From assembly GCF_902148845.1 (NCBI RefSeq), contig NW_021941230.1:3166411-3230410 (forward strand): a stretch of 64,000 nt of DNA. The letters run 5' to 3'. The translations under genes and the position numbers were made by a program. Of the stretch, positions 1 through 11,108 are shown piece after piece. Source of the DNA: Salarias fasciatus. Taxonomy: Eukaryota; Chordata; Actinopteri; Blenniiformes; Blenniidae. A model generated the notes under the pieces. It did no database searches. It was not told the DNA's origin and worked only from the letters and a program-made list of their open reading frames with translations. Numbering within the stretch: the stretch's first letter is position 1; every line of letters begins with the position of its first letter.

Positions 1-42
1 CAGCAGAAACTTGTCAGCGGGGAAAATGTACTTAGAGAACGG

Positions 43-1502
43 TTGTGCTGCTCTCCACAAAGTGGAAATATATTTTGCTTTGCAGGCAAACTATTTGGGA
101 GGCAAAACAGAGGCAGGTCTTCCTTTTCAAGTACAGGATTTTCAGACTGGCAACATGCAAAGATGAGAATCAGCGAGCATGAAAACAGTGAAATGCACAG
201 ATCGGCCATGACTGCTTCTATTAATCCATCAGCTGAACACGGAGTGGTGGATTCAGAGCTGAAGAGGCAGTTTCATCAGGAATGCCAGTACTGGACTGAT
301 GTGCTTCAAAGAGTTGTGTTGGTTGTCAAGTTTGTGTCTGAGCGAGGACTGGCTTTCAGAGGGAGCAGCCACAGACTTGGGGAAGCAAACAATGGGAACT
401 ATTTGGGTTGTATGGAGCTCATCAGCGAGTTTGATCCCTTTTTGAAGTCCCATATTGACAAGTATGGCGATGCAGGAGGAGGAACTCCCTCTTATCTCTC
501 TTTAAACATTTGAGAAGAATTTATTGAACTAATGGGAAAACAAGTTCTCACTGAAATTATTGGAAAAGTCAAAATGGCAAAATATTGTTCCATTAGTGTT
601 GACTCCACCCCTGATGTTTCACACACTGACCAGCATATTGAGATATGTGTCACCAGACGGAGCTGCTGAGGAGCGATTTGTAAAGTTCTTGCCGATATTG
701 AGTCACACCGGTGAAAACCTTTTCCAGTGTTTGACAAGCGTTTTGGAGGAGACGGGAATTCACATCAGTAACTGTAGAGGACAATGCTCTGACAACGCAA
801 GCAACATGTCTGGCATCTACAAAGGCGAGCAAGCACGCTTGAGGGAAATCCCCCCTCTTGCTGAGTGGGGGCCATGTGCAGCGCAGACACTGAATCTAGT
901 GGGTGGAAACAGTGGAAACTCTGTTTACTCTGTTTACGTCTCCATTATTGACCGTCTTGTGTCCGAACTGGATCAGAGACATGAATCTTACAAAGGCCTG
1001 TGTGAAACCTTTGGATTCCTGAATCATTTGAAACCAATTTCCTCTGAAAACCTTTGGATTCCTGAATCATTTGAAACCAATTTCCTCTGAAAACCTCAAC
1101 ACAGCAGCTACCAGTCTTTACAAGAAGTAGAAAACTGATCTGTCAGAAGACTTTGTTGATGAAGTGGCACATTTTCAACAGTTTGTGCAAACACTCTCAG
1201 ACAGCAGCACATCAGCCTCGGACCTTCTGAAAGACATGAGGACGAGACGACTCCAGACAGTATTCCCTGATGTGGACGTTGAGCTTGGTTTATATCTCAC
1301 TCTGCCTGTGACCAATGCTGCAGGGGAGCGCTCATTTTCCAAGCTCTCAATGGTGAAATCCCGCCTGAGATCATCCATGCACCAAGAGAGACTCGGCCAT
1401 CTTTCCTTGATGTCAGTCCAGAATGACATTCTTCCAGGCCTGGATTTTAAGGGCATCATAGAAGACTTCTCAACTAAAAAGGCCAGAAGAAGGCCTTTCT
1501 AA
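43..1502 (+). pseudogene. hAT transposase (ZMYM1-like), broken
   Basis: The cut-and-paste transposase of the element above, read in three separate pieces. Piece 1 (to about 511) carries the region before the catalytic core. Piece 2 (about 600-990) has the hallmark segments RYVSPDGAAEERFVKF, CRGQCSDNASNMSGIYKG and AAQTLNLVGG of the DUF4371/hAT RNase H-like core. Piece 3 (1164-1502) is the C-terminal hATC dimerisation region with LPVTNAAGERSFSKLS and a normal stop. A stop at 511 and a frame change near 600-610 separate pieces 1 and 2, and a long part of the core between 1010 and 1160 is lost. The gene cannot be functional. The same family gives rise to ZMYM1-like host genes, but the terminal TIR favours a transposon copy. 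Confidence 0.75.
1008..1093 (+). repeat. 43 bp tandem duplication inside the hAT remnant
   Basis: Two adjacent copies of a 43 bp unit starting CCTTTGGATTCCTGAATC, at 1008-1050 and 1051-1093, nearly identical. It is a local duplication that arose after the transposase gene decayed. Confidence 0.9.
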
Positions 1503-2314
1503 GGTAACATACAGCAGTTTATTGTGTGATAGTTATCAGCTGATGCAGCTGATGGGGGGTGGGGTGGGGGGGTGGGGGTGGGGGGCCTCCAAGCCTCAGT
1601 TAGTCCAGGGGCCTACACCTTGGTTAGGGCAGCCCTGGCTGCTACACGTGCATCTGGACTGATCACTGCCTCCCGACAACAGCGACAATAAGACATGTAT
1701 TTTGTATGTATTGTTCATGAGACGGTTTTCTCTGCTGCTTCATGTGTCCTGCAGACAGAGGGACGTCCTGTACAGCAGAAGCCTCTGGAACTGTGACCTG
1801 CCATCATATTGACAACGACTGGCAAATGAAGAATTCTGTTCTTCAAACATGGATTGTGTTTGATTCAGTGTTAGAGAGCAGTGAATGAGTTCATTAACAA
1901 TCAGCTGATCAGTGTTAGGAGTGAACAAACCAGAGATTTCCCTCTGAAATATTAAAATATTGTGTTCTCTGTCATGTCAGATGATGTCCCTGCTTTCTAA
2001 AAGTCTCCGGCCCTTGAGGATCTCTGGTGCCTCCTTCACTGTGGACCCAGCCGGACTGTCCAGACCTCCAGAGAGCTGGCCCACACTGAGGCTGCCAAGT
2101 CTATCAGCTCAGCATCTTTTCCAGGATGGGAATTGTTCTGTATGACTGAAAGCTCATCAAAGCTTTGACTTCACAGCAGCTGAGCAGCCAGACTTCATTT
2201 CCAGCAGGACTCTGGCCCTGAACAAAGCTGCTGCTTTCCTCTAGAAGCACTAGAAGCTCAGCCGGGGCTGGATTCTCTCTCAACTCTCTGCTCCAGACTG
2301 ACAGAGACACTTTA

Positions 2315-4916
2315 TGGTGCATTCACACCGGACGCGTCGCAAGCGTCGTGAGCCGCGCTTTTCTATGCAAAGTCTATGGTGAACGAGCGTCGTGGAGCGG
2401 CGGACGGCGGGGCGGTGCATCAGGAGCATCATGAGCGTCGCTTTTCCAGCGTTTCGAGCGTCGATGCTAGGGATGTGCCAATTTACGATATAATCGCGAT
2501 TTACGATATTGGACAGCCAAGATTATCATATCACGTCATTTACAAGATATCGTCTGTTTCATCTGGAAACAAGCCCGTTACCGAAACAGCTATTGATCTA
2601 ACCCAAGGTCTCAAAGCCTCTGCAGCAAAATGTACTACAAACCACCACAAAAGTCCCACATCCATAGAAACCCCTAAAGTAAGTAATTTTATGCCAGGAT
2701 GATAAAAACGAGGCATTAACGCGTTCGGCCCGACAGACACTGTACCGCCCCCCTCAGCGCACATCCCGACACAAAACGCAACAGAACCAGAGATCCGTCT
2801 GCTCCATCCCAACGTACTGGGCCTCGCGTGAAACTAGAAAAACCTGCTCTTTAAGAGACACCAGGCAGAATCTTCTCTGAGCCGACCGCCTCCCGTCAGC
2901 GGCAAAACAAACCCAAAACCGATCTTTACATTTCACAGCCAGCGCCTCAGATTGCACGTTTCTCACACACTTTCTTCACCAAATCTCAAAGCTGTTCACA
3001 CCAAACACAACATGTTTTATTTCCTTACCGTTTTGTGGTCATTTTCCATCTATCCACGCTCTCCTCTGACCAAAATTAACTTCATAATCCTCTGCAGTAG
3101 TGACAGCGCGTCATGCGCCTGAATGTTATTGTCGCCATCTTGTGGGTTTGTCGTTAATCTTGGGAGTTTAAAAAAAGTTTGTTGACACTTGTTCGCGTCT
3201 GGTGAGCGTTCATACGATATGATACACGTGACTGAGGCATCATCCAGCTGGGAGACATCTTTTAGCATAACCGTACGAGCGCCGCCGCCATCTTGGTTCT
3301 AAAAGACGCAGCAGTGCGCACCGCAGAGCGAGACACACGCGACACACACAATCAGTGATTGTTTCTGTGATATTTGGCAATTTTTTATTCTGAAACGTGC
3401 ACATTTATCTTCATTGTGCGTTTCTACAGCTTATTGCACATTGTTTTTGTTTTTTTCTTGATGTGTTTACATGTTGTTAAGGGGATTTTTTGTTTTGTTT
3501 TCCCTGTCATATAATTGGCTATTTTTGTATTGATTTTATTATTATAAATATATTTCAGTTGGAAACTAAATGCTATGGCTCAGTCATTTATTAAAAAAAG
3601 TATTTTATACTGTGCACAATACTGTGCAAAATTATAAGTTTCTGCACAAAAACTGTGCAGAAATGTATGATATAGTGGCTAAATATCAGAGCCAAAGGCT
3701 GCATTGCATACAGATTCCTGTAGTGCAAATTAAAAGTATTTTAAAGTCAGATTCCTTTCAAATAAGTTATAAACCTACTTATTATAGTTTGGTATAGGTT
3801 GGTCTCCAAATGGCCAAATGAAGGGTTCTCCTGGTTCTATCCAAACTAAACACTATAAAATCTCTGTGCTTTATGCTGATCTCATAAAAACCTGGTCCAG
3901 TTGTAGTCCAGGAGTTGCTGAATGTAGTCAGTGGCAGCTTTATGGCTGCTTCATTGTTATAATGGTGTTTGTCAGTATGGAATCTGGAAAAAAAAAAATA
4001 GGCAAGGGTAAAAGTTTCATTTTTTCCCTCTACTTTATCAAAATGTGCTCTGGCATGTTAAAATGCACAGTGTTGTTGACAGATGTTGATGGATTTCACA
4101 GTGTTTTTGAGCATTTTCAATAGTATTAAAAGCAACACGCCAAATATCGTGATAATATCGTGAATCGTGATATTTTGGGCCACCAATATCGTGATATCAA
4201 ATTTTCATATCGGCACATGCCTAGTCGATGCCCACGACGCTCGTCCCCGGCGTCAAGAGCGTCATGAGCGTCGCTTTTTGAGAGTTGGGAAAACTGAACT
4301 TTCGACGCGCTGCCGCTGAGCGTCAACCAATCAGAGACGATCCCTCCGGTGCTACGTCACTACGAGTGATCCGAGCACCGATGCGGGCCAGCCAGTGTTG
4401 CTAACTTGACGACTTTCTCGCTAAATCTGGCGACTTTCCAAAGCCTCTTGGCGACGTTTTTTTGTCAAAAGCAACTAGCGACAAATCTAGCAACCTTCTC
4501 TGGTGCTGTGGAGATGTGACAGGACGTCTCGTTGCTGTCGTCAATGAGCAGCGGGTGCTGCGTGAGCCCCTCCCCCGTCCCAAAGCGCTCACAAGCGGTC
4601 AGTCTCAGCAGCGCTCCCCGCTGCAGTCAGAGCAGAGAGGAGCAGAGCAGCCAATAGCGACTTTTCCGACGACGACGCGGTCTAGCTTTATTTAACAAAT
4701 AAAGCCAAGCCGCTCTCCTGATGCGATCCGCCATAGCTGGAAACAGAAATCAGCCTCCAGTGCGCCAATTAACTGACGTGTATCAAGAGTGTCGCGAGCG
4801 TCGCAAACTTTGTGACCACCCGGTGTCAAGCGTCGTGTTTAAAGCGTCACAAGCGTCAGCTTCGAGGCGTCCCAAGCGTCGACGACGCCCGCGACGCGTC
4901 CGGTGTGAATGCACCA
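2315..4916. mobile_element. non-autonomous TIR transposon, outer element
   Basis: The ends are perfect 26 bp inverted repeats beginning TGGTGCATTCACACCGGACG, at 2315-2340 and 4891-4916. Flanking trinucleotides are TTA on the left and TCA on the right, which would fit a PIF/Harbinger-type 3 bp target site with one change. The sub-terminal parts are rich in repeated GCGTC/GACGC motifs. No transposase frame is present. A hAT element is inserted into it (2468-4223), so the outer element was about 0.84 kb before that event. The right arm of the inverted duplication lacks this element, but its deletion there is larger than the element itself (it also lacks the flanks to about 5385). Confidence 0.8.
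2468..4223. mobile_element. non-autonomous hAT element nested in the outer element
   Basis: The ends read TAGGGATGTGCCAAT on the left and, reverse-complemented, TAGGCATGTGCCGATAT on the right. They are flanked by a perfect 8 bp target duplication GTCGATGC at 2460-2467 and 4224-4231. Sub-terminal ATCG/CGAT-rich sequence is typical of this hAT group. The AT-rich interior (3300-4120) has no convincing transposase frame. Length 1756 bp. The perfect target duplication shows that both ends are original. Confidence 0.9.
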
Positions 4917-6786
4917 TCAGACAACTGGATGGAGTTCAGGGGAAAACCTGTCAGAGGACACATTTCACTGCCACCACTCACTTCCACAAGCTTCTCTTTA
5001 GCCTGGAGCGCCACCTGCTGGCTGGGAAACTCCCCACATTTCTGAGGAGAACAGCTGCCTCCATGTTAGAAGAATGGCTTGATTGGTGTTCTGCTTTTTA
5101 TTTCTATGTTGTCAGTACTGTCAGGGTTTCATCTGGAGCTCAAAAGAAGCTCTAAAGCAGAAACTGAAATGTTTCCTGCTGGTTGGTAAAGAGCAACAAG
5201 GACCTTCAGACTGGCTCCCTTCATGGAAATGGACTTTCCAGTCCTAGAAAAGGCTCCAGATGCTGTCTGAAGCAGCTTCAGAGAAGTCCCACATCACATT
5301 CTGAAAGAAACACAGCTGCAGCTGCTCAACAGGAAAAACTCATCCACCTTTAAAAACTCCTGGACTGGATGGTGTGTGAAACCCACAGAGCTCTGATATG
5401 GACAGAGGACCCAGACCTGATCCTCCAGACAGAAAGAGAGCTGCTGATCAGAAGAAGACAGGAACCAGGTAGAGACTCCCTGCTTCCTCCTGGACGCTCT
5501 TTCTATTGAGGAGGCTGATCTGAACAGTTGGTGAGAGCATCAAGTTCCTACCAGCACCCTGGATCCCAGCAGGACGGAGGAGACCAAGGGGCTGGAGGAC
5601 ATGAAGACCAGGATGGAGGCAGTGGAGATCCAGGGCCTGAGGAGAGGAGGATGATGATGAAGAGCAGGACTGACTGGAGGAACAGTCTCAACAAGATTCA
5701 CTCCCTGCTCCACATCTACTGATTCACTCTCACATTTCTCTCCACCCCAACATATGAAGCTCATATCAAACCATTTCACATTTTAACAGCATTTCTTCAC
5801 ATTTCTCTTCATCCTGACTGAATCTAGTCTGTAGATCCTGATAAAGCAGTTTACTGAGGCCAGCAGCAGCATCAACACACTAAATATACAACACTGCTTC
5901 ACTTTAAACTCCCTGCAGCCTGATTTAAGGCTGGAAACAGCTTCACCAGGTCACTGCTTTCATTCTCAAGGTCAACACGTGCTAATTAGCTGTTAGCATG
6001 CAGCTAGCTCACCGGAAATCCTCCAGAAACGTGGCTTTGAAGGAGCTGCAGCTCCGTGGCTGTGGTTCAGCTTCTCCAGCAGCTTCCAGCAATATTTCCA
6101 CCTTATCAGGACTTATTTTCTCCTCCAATCCAAGAGCTTCACTTTCTTCCTCTGGCAGCAGGACGCTGCTCGCGGGTGTTTCGGATTAACTGGTCTCCGT
6201 GTTAACTGGTGCCCCACTTCCTGTAGCGTCTCTGCTGCTGCTAAAAGCAGATGTTAAAAACCGACAGGAATCAATCCGGAGCTTCCTGGAAAACTCACTT
6301 TAACCGCACTGAACACAAAGTTTAAAGAGTTGGACCTTTACTGAGTCTGGATCCTTGTTGGACCAGCACGTGTCAGACCAGGACTGGCATCAACTGCAGC
6401 TGCAGCTTCTTCTTCTACTGACTTCCGGCAGGCTGGACGCTGGATCAGCGGAATGCTGCCCCCACCTGGTCACTGTTCATACTGAGAGGTTGGGGGAAGA
6501 AGAAACTTTACAACTGCCTGATCTAATGGCGAGTTCAGCCCAGACAGAAATATCCTCTTTAAAGAAAATGAATGAAGCCGAGGCCTGAAAGCTCTTTAAA
6601 GTCCCGCTCCAGTCCTCTTTAAAGTCCCGCTCCAGTCCTCTTTTGGAGCTGTTTTAAAGTGTCCTCAGGAGTCTTTACATTGTGATGAGGAAGTTTTTAG
6701 CCAACATCACTAAACCTGAGTCATTTTCCAGGCCTCTATCTGCAGAGCTCCAGAGATCATTAACTATTTGCTGCTGGGTGAAGACC

Positions 6787-6967
6787 GGCTGTGGGTGGAC
6801 TGTCCCCCAGTGTCCAGACTGAAGGCTGTGGGTGGACTGTCCCCCAGTGTCCAGACTGAAGGCTGTGGGTGGACTGTCCCCCAGTGTCCAGACTGAAGGC
6901 TGTGGGTGGACTGTCCCCCAGTGTCCAGACTGAAGGCTGTGGGTGGACTGTCCCCCAGTGTCTGGAC
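6787..6967 (+). repeat. 37 bp minisatellite, about 5 copies
   Basis: Unit starts GGCTGTGGGTGGACTGTCCC; copies start at 6787, 6824, 6861, 6898 and 6935, the last one slightly short and changed. The counterpart in the right arm (46508-46583) has only two copies. Confidence 0.95.
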
Positions 6968-7477
6968 AGTGTTGTCCCCATGTCCATCCCCAGAGCTGTG
7001 GTCTCCCGTTGTCCTGGACTCCTCCAGCATCTCCACTGCTTCTCCTCTGTTGATCTGCAGCTGGTGAGCATCACTCCAGTCAGCAAAGCCGTCCTCTGCA
7101 GATCAATAAAGACTAATGTGGCGTATGCAGAGGGACTTTCCAGCTGTTTTAAAACAGCTGCATTACAGTTAAAACAGCTTCACTCGTCCTCCGGTTCCTT
7201 TTGTATGTGAACTGATGTTGATCCAGATGTGGCTCCAGCTCCATATGAAGCTCCTGAATTAACAGTTTCTCCAGTGGTTTGAGAAGATGAGAGGTGAGAG
7301 CCACTGGTCTGAAGTCATTGTTGACCTGGGTTCATGCTTCCTGAGAACCAGAATGAGGACTGATCTTCTCCAGAGCTCTGCTGCTGAGTGACTGTCAGTG
7401 GAGAGCTGGAAGAGTTGATGCTGAGCTGGAGTGAGTTCCTCTGCTGATGGTTTACAGTCATACACTGACATAAAGCT

Positions 7478-7549
7478 TGGAGATGCTGGGGATTGATCCC
7501 AGGACCTCATACATGCTAAGCATGTGCTGTACCACTGAGCTACATCCCC
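7478..7549 (-). tRNA. tRNA-Ala (AGC), possibly degenerate
   Basis: A 72 nt cloverleaf, minus strand, starting GGGGATGTAGCTCAGTGG, with anticodon loop TTAGCAT and acceptor partner CATCTCC plus A. There is no intron. The T loop reads ATCAATC in place of the usual TTCAATC, so the B-box is off consensus. The D stem has a G to C change not seen in the right-arm copy (46272-46343). It may be weakly transcribed or a pseudogene. Confidence 0.8.
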
Positions 7550-8043
7550 TGTTTCTTTTTTTGGTGCTGGATTTCTTCTTTAACTGAATCAGCTCATAAA
7601 GTGAGCGAGAAAACTCCTGAGAAGCAGATCTTCACCATTCACTGTCAAAGCTTTGATTGTGTTGTGTGTCTGGTTGCTGTCGGTGTGTATTGGTGGAAGG
7701 CTCTGGGTTCACTGTTAACAATGGGAGTATTGGACATTCGTACGGACAGACCACCAAGCTGGACTGTTGTTACTGAGAAATGTAATAAGAAAACTCTGAA
7801 AGCTCTTTCCACAGAAAAAATACCTCATTTAAAAACAAAATAAAAATAAAACAATAAATTATGTCTGAGAGACGAACAAGGAGAATTGAAGAGATCTCAC
7901 AGCAGGGAGTTCTCTTTGTTGTTGACGGCCATTGCTTCTTGCATCCCAGAGCAGAGTTTCACGTGACGCCATGTTGGTAAACTTCATCACCACGAAAAGT
8001 AAGTGGATGTTAAACACTGATTGCTCCAAGAAGGAGGATCTCT

Positions 8044-8117
8044 GCCCTCCCCGGGTGGACTTGAACCACCATCCTTTCAAGTAACAGCCAGATGCCCTGA
8101 CCGAATGCACCCATTTG
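8044..8117 (-). pseudogene. tRNA-Asn (GTT)-like pseudogene
   Basis: Minus strand. The segments TCGGTCAGGGCATCTGGCTG, anticodon loop CTGTTAC and GGTGGTTCAAGTCCACC match the D arm, anticodon arm and T arm of tRNA-Asn. The 5' acceptor strand does not pair with the 3' strand, and the D stem is changed. The matching place in the right arm diverges just before this copy, so it is present only here. Confidence 0.6.
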
Positions 8118-9169
8118 GAGTTACTGGAGAATCCCTTCCAGGTCCAGAGGGATTGATTTGGGGAAAAAAAAAAAAAAAAAACATCATTAAAGTTCAATAT
8201 GAACATAATTGCATTTAGGATCAGATTTATGATTTGTTGAAATTATAATAATATCAACATTGAGACACCTCTTGCACTCAGTGTGGTCCACTGAGAATCA
8301 CAAACATCTGTAACATCTTTAAAAGTCCTTCTGGAGCTGCACAGAGATGATTAGATGATGAAGAAACTGATGCTGCTCCTCAAAGTCACTTCATCAAACA
8401 GTGTTTCCAGGAGTTGCTCTATTTTACATGAGATTAAAATAAAGTCGTCTGGATCATCTGCTGCCACTGCTCCACATGTCAGCAACGCCCTCTTGTGGCC
8501 ACATTCATTTTGACCATAGTAAAATTGGAGCTCATGAAATAAAATGAAATGCAGTTTTCTAAAAGTTTGACAGGAGATTGATGGGAGTTAAATGATTTAT
8601 ACTGACTTCAAAACTGCCATCATGTCAACAAATCAGCATCATCATTGTCTTTTTCTTACATTGGTGTTTGACCCTAACTGAAGACAGACCATGTCATAAC
8701 ACAGATATTATTCATGTTCAGGGCTGATTGTCTGCAGTATGTCTCCATATGTCCATTGTGTCACGTTGCTATGACGACTCCCCCCACACCAAATCGGTAC
8801 TCTGTATGATGGAAAGCGACCGGGGCCAAGGCCGAACAAAGAGAACCGAGTGGAGGAAGACTGAGAAGCAACCAGTGGAAAAGGACTGATAGAGCTGTCC
8901 ATGGTGCTGAAGTGTCAACTTGTGTGAATCATTCTGGACGTGCCACTTTTTGTTCGATGTAAATAAAAGCTGAGATTTTTTTTTTCCCATGACAGTGCTT
9001 CTGGTACATCATCTTATTAAACTTATGGCAGAAACCTGAAACATTTCTGATCAAAAAACTAAGTCAGTCAGACAAGGCTCCACTTTCTCAGCCATGGTGG
9101 ACAGGAAAGCTGTCTGCTCTATCTCACTCATAAGTGAGTGACATACAGACACAAAAGATCCTTTTTCAG

Positions 9170-9231
9170 GCCTGGGTAGCTCAGATGGTAGAGCATCAGA
9201 CTTTTAATCTGAGGGTCCAGGGTTCAGGTGC
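9170..9231 (+). pseudogene. tRNA-Lys (TTT), 3' deleted
   Basis: The 5' acceptor, D arm and anticodon arm with loop CTTTTAA are intact and match the tRNA-Lys genes at 34487-34559 and 41336-41408. About 12 bp of the T arm and 3' acceptor are missing: the text jumps from GGGTTCA straight to GGTGC. The gene cannot form the acceptor stem. Confidence 0.85.
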
Positions 9232-9362
9232 TGTAAGGGTGGATCTCTAATTGGGTCTGAATCCTCATAGCAGAGGGTCACAGTGCTTCAGATGTCTGTG
9301 GCTGGAAGTCATGTCCTGGTGTAATGCTGTGATTCATCTTGATGTTGTCAAGTTTGAGAACT

Positions 9363-9540
9363 CTCTGACGTTCTGTTGACATGGAGCGAGTCTTCCTCTG
9401 TGACTCCTCTACTCCCATGAGCTGGATGTGATGTTCCTGACAGAGACGTGGCTGAGTGAAGGGGAACTGGTCCCCTTGCTGGAACTCTGTCCCCAGGACT
9501 GTGGCTTCTTCACAGTCCCCAGGACTGTGGCTTCTTCACC
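9363..9540 (+). pseudogene. L2-type LINE endonuclease fragment
   Basis: The frame from about 9418 reads HELDVMFLTETWLSEGE and then ELCPQDCGFF, the N-terminal part of the apurinic-type endonuclease of fish L2 LINEs (motif LTETWL). It is part of the spacer between the Lys and Pro tRNA genes and recurs in the other units (41040-41165 and 34191-34330, both reversed). A short direct duplication (CCCCAGGACTGTGGCTTCTT twice, near 9491 and 9519) interrupts it. No other LINE part follows in frame. Confidence 0.65.
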
Positions 9541-9757
9541 TCACAGACCAGATGTTTGACAGAACTGAGCACAATGAGAGAAAAGCTGAAGGAAAGCCTC
9601 CCTCCTGATTGGACGTGACAGAGAGAGGACAAAGGAGGACCTGAGGACGCTCAGCGAGGACCAGCTGAGGAAACACACTCAGGCAGCGACCTGAAGACTG
9701 TCCAGGCTGTCAGGAGTTTTCATCACCTGCCTCAATTATGATGACAAGCCACATGGT

Positions 9758-9829
9758 GGCTCGTTGGTCTAGGAGTATGATTCTCACTTAGGGTGTGAGA
9801 GGTCCCGGGTTCAATTCCCGGACGAGCCC
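9758..9829 (+). tRNA. tRNA-Pro (AGG)
   Basis: A 72 nt cloverleaf starting GGCTCGTTGGTCTAGGAG, anticodon loop TTAGGGT, T arm CCGGGTTCAATTCCCGG and a fully paired acceptor GGCTCGT/ACGAGCC with discriminator C. It looks functional. Its partner in the right arm (40749-40820) carries anticodon CGG instead. Confidence 0.92.
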
Positions 9830-10165
9830 TTCAATTGTCTATGATCTCTCCTTCTAATGGTTTTCAGGTTTCATCCAGAAGAAGTCTGTCCACCAGAGGA
9901 AAATAATGTTATTAGTTTGATATATTCCAGTTAAAAGTGAGGGTAACGAGTGTGGAAACCCTCCTCAGATTCAGAGTGATGATCTGGTTGGTGGAGGAGC
10001 GACCGGCCCCCAGTGACGTGGAGGGAAACCCTGTAGCGTCAGCACAGGTTCAGACTGCTGAACGAAGCCACACCTGGCTTTACCAACGTGACACAGCTGC
10101 TGAAGGAGCTCCGGCTCCATGCTGCTCACTCAGAGGAGGAAGAACCAGATGTTGGACTCTGCAGG

Positions 10166-10490
10166 CCAGGGGCCTCGTTGATCACACACTGTGGAGGATC
10201 CACACTAAAAGTCTACCAGCACCAAAAGCAGAAACAGCATCTGATTTATAAACCATGCAGCTCTTTCCCTTTATAAATCCAGTCCAGCTGGAAGGCTGTG
10301 CAGGTGGATTCACCTCATATCACCCTCCACACACACACTTTCTACCATGAATGGTCAAAGTACCTCAGGAAGATTCTGACCTCAATAAGCTGCTGATCGC
10401 TGGAGTTTTACTCTCAATCATAGCAGAGAAGACAAGGAGAAGGGACTTCAACAACTTCTACATTGACTTGTTGAGGGAAATATGATTTTT
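10166..10490. mobile_element. degenerate MITE-like sequence (GGGGCCTC... end)
   Basis: Starts near AGGGGCCTCGTTGATCACAC and contains TTTATAAATCCAGTCCAGC, ACCATGAATGGTCAAAG and AGCTGCTGATCGCTGGAG, which resembles a common degenerate teleost MITE whose ends read GGGGCCTCATTTATAAA. The right end is not clear. A reversed copy lies in the right arm (40092-40420). Family assignment is from memory. Confidence 0.4.
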
Positions 10491-10671
10491 TTTCAGAAAT
10501 TCTTTATGCCAACAACAGAAGGATTTCCCCAACAGTTTCGCTGGAAGCAGTTCTATGTTCTATTTGGCTGGAAGGATCCTCTGAGACGTTCAGAACTCTT
10601 TGTTTAGAGATGGATTTTAACACTCAGCCTCTGTTCATGAGCTTGATGATATTGACGTTTGACATAAAGTC

Positions 10672-10743
10672 TGGAGACGCTGGGGATTGAACCCAGGACC
10701 TCCTACATGCGAAGCAGGCGCTCTACCACTGAGCTACATCCCC
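10672..10743 (-). tRNA. tRNA-Ala (CGC)
   Basis: A 72 nt cloverleaf on the minus strand, starting GGGGATGTAGCTCAGTGG, anticodon loop TTCGCAT, T loop TTCAATC and acceptor partner CGTCTCC plus A (one G-T wobble). A and B boxes are normal. The same gene lies at 39848-39919 in the right arm. Confidence 0.92.
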
Positions 10744-10969
10744 TGTTTCCTCCACCTGCTCTGCTGATTCTGACTGAAGTGAATCAGCTCAGTGAGTCCA
10801 GGAGGAAAACTCCTGAGAAGCCTGTTCCTCTCTCAGCAGGACAGTCTGGACTGTGGAGTGTGGCTGGTTGCTGGAGGTCAGTATTGATGGAAGTGGATCC
10901 ATCACTGGTCCAGGTCAGGTGTTTTCTGTTCATGGGGGTTTGAACAGAAAACACCTTCTTCCGTCCGCA

Positions 10970-11000
10970 GAGCAGGATTACTATTGCAACAAGACATCAT

Positions 11001-11050
<50 letters not shown>

Positions 11051-11108
11051 TCCCTATTAGTGGGTGAACAATCCAACGCTTGGTGAATTCTGCTTCACAA
11101 TGATAGGA
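10970..11108 (-). rRNA. 28S rRNA 3'-region fragment
   Basis: The minus strand reads GTTAGTTTTACCCTACTGAT, ACCGTCGTGAGACAGG, GGGTGAACAATCC (plus strand) and CCAAGCGTTGGATTGTTCAC, the very conserved 3' part of vertebrate 28S rRNA near the GAGCAGG site. By memory only a few bases differ over about 138 bp. Both edges are abrupt. It is a displaced fragment, not an rRNA gene, and it starts 27 bp beyond the end of the left inverted-duplication arm. Confidence 0.88.

Larger units (their letters stand above)
1..1637 (+). mobile_element. hAT DNA transposon, ZMYM1/DUF4371 type, 3' part
   Basis: The right-hand part of a hAT transposon; its left end is outside the window. The transposase remnant occupies roughly 43-1502. 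The likely right terminus ends at 1637 and reads, on the other strand, CAGGGCTGCCCTAACC, which is typical of a hAT end. A G-rich stretch (1551-1585) lies between the gene and the terminus. The 8 bp target duplication cannot be tested because the left end is missing. The family call rests on the transposase text, not on the end sequence. Confidence 0.7.
1861..10943 (+). repeat. left arm of large inverted duplication (tRNA cluster)
   Basis: Block after block of this arm is found reverse-complemented at 39641-48690. Matching pairs include 2101-2300 with 47975-48150, 5385-6780 with 46560-47965, 7270-7860 with 45963-46510, 8210-8480 with the two sides of 43006-44515, 8500-8760 with 42660-42900, 9000-9240 with 41336-41590, and 9850-10943 with 39641-40740. 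Frames of 63 aa (5998-6189) and 77 aa (6355-6588) are identical in both arms by eye, so the duplication or later gene conversion is fairly recent. I recognise no protein gene; a short coiled-coil-like frame runs at about 5535-5640. Stretches without other entries (5390-6780, 7560-8040, 8220-9160, 9850-10160) hold only this duplicated spacer. Confidence 0.85.

Noticed and set aside
5998-6588. 63- and 77-codon frames identical between arms
   Set aside because: The DNA around them is equally alike, so there is no sign of protein-level constraint; composition is not gene-like.
6787-6967. Possible CRISPR-like array
   Set aside because: Units are directly adjacent without spacers and the genome is eukaryotic.
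6760-7086. Repetitive 90-108-codon frames
   Set aside because: Minisatellite translation (37 bp unit read in successive frames).
9937-10251. 104-codon frame kept in both arms
   Set aside because: Lies across a degenerate MITE-like sequence and spacer; identity is explained by the recent duplication, and no family is recognised.
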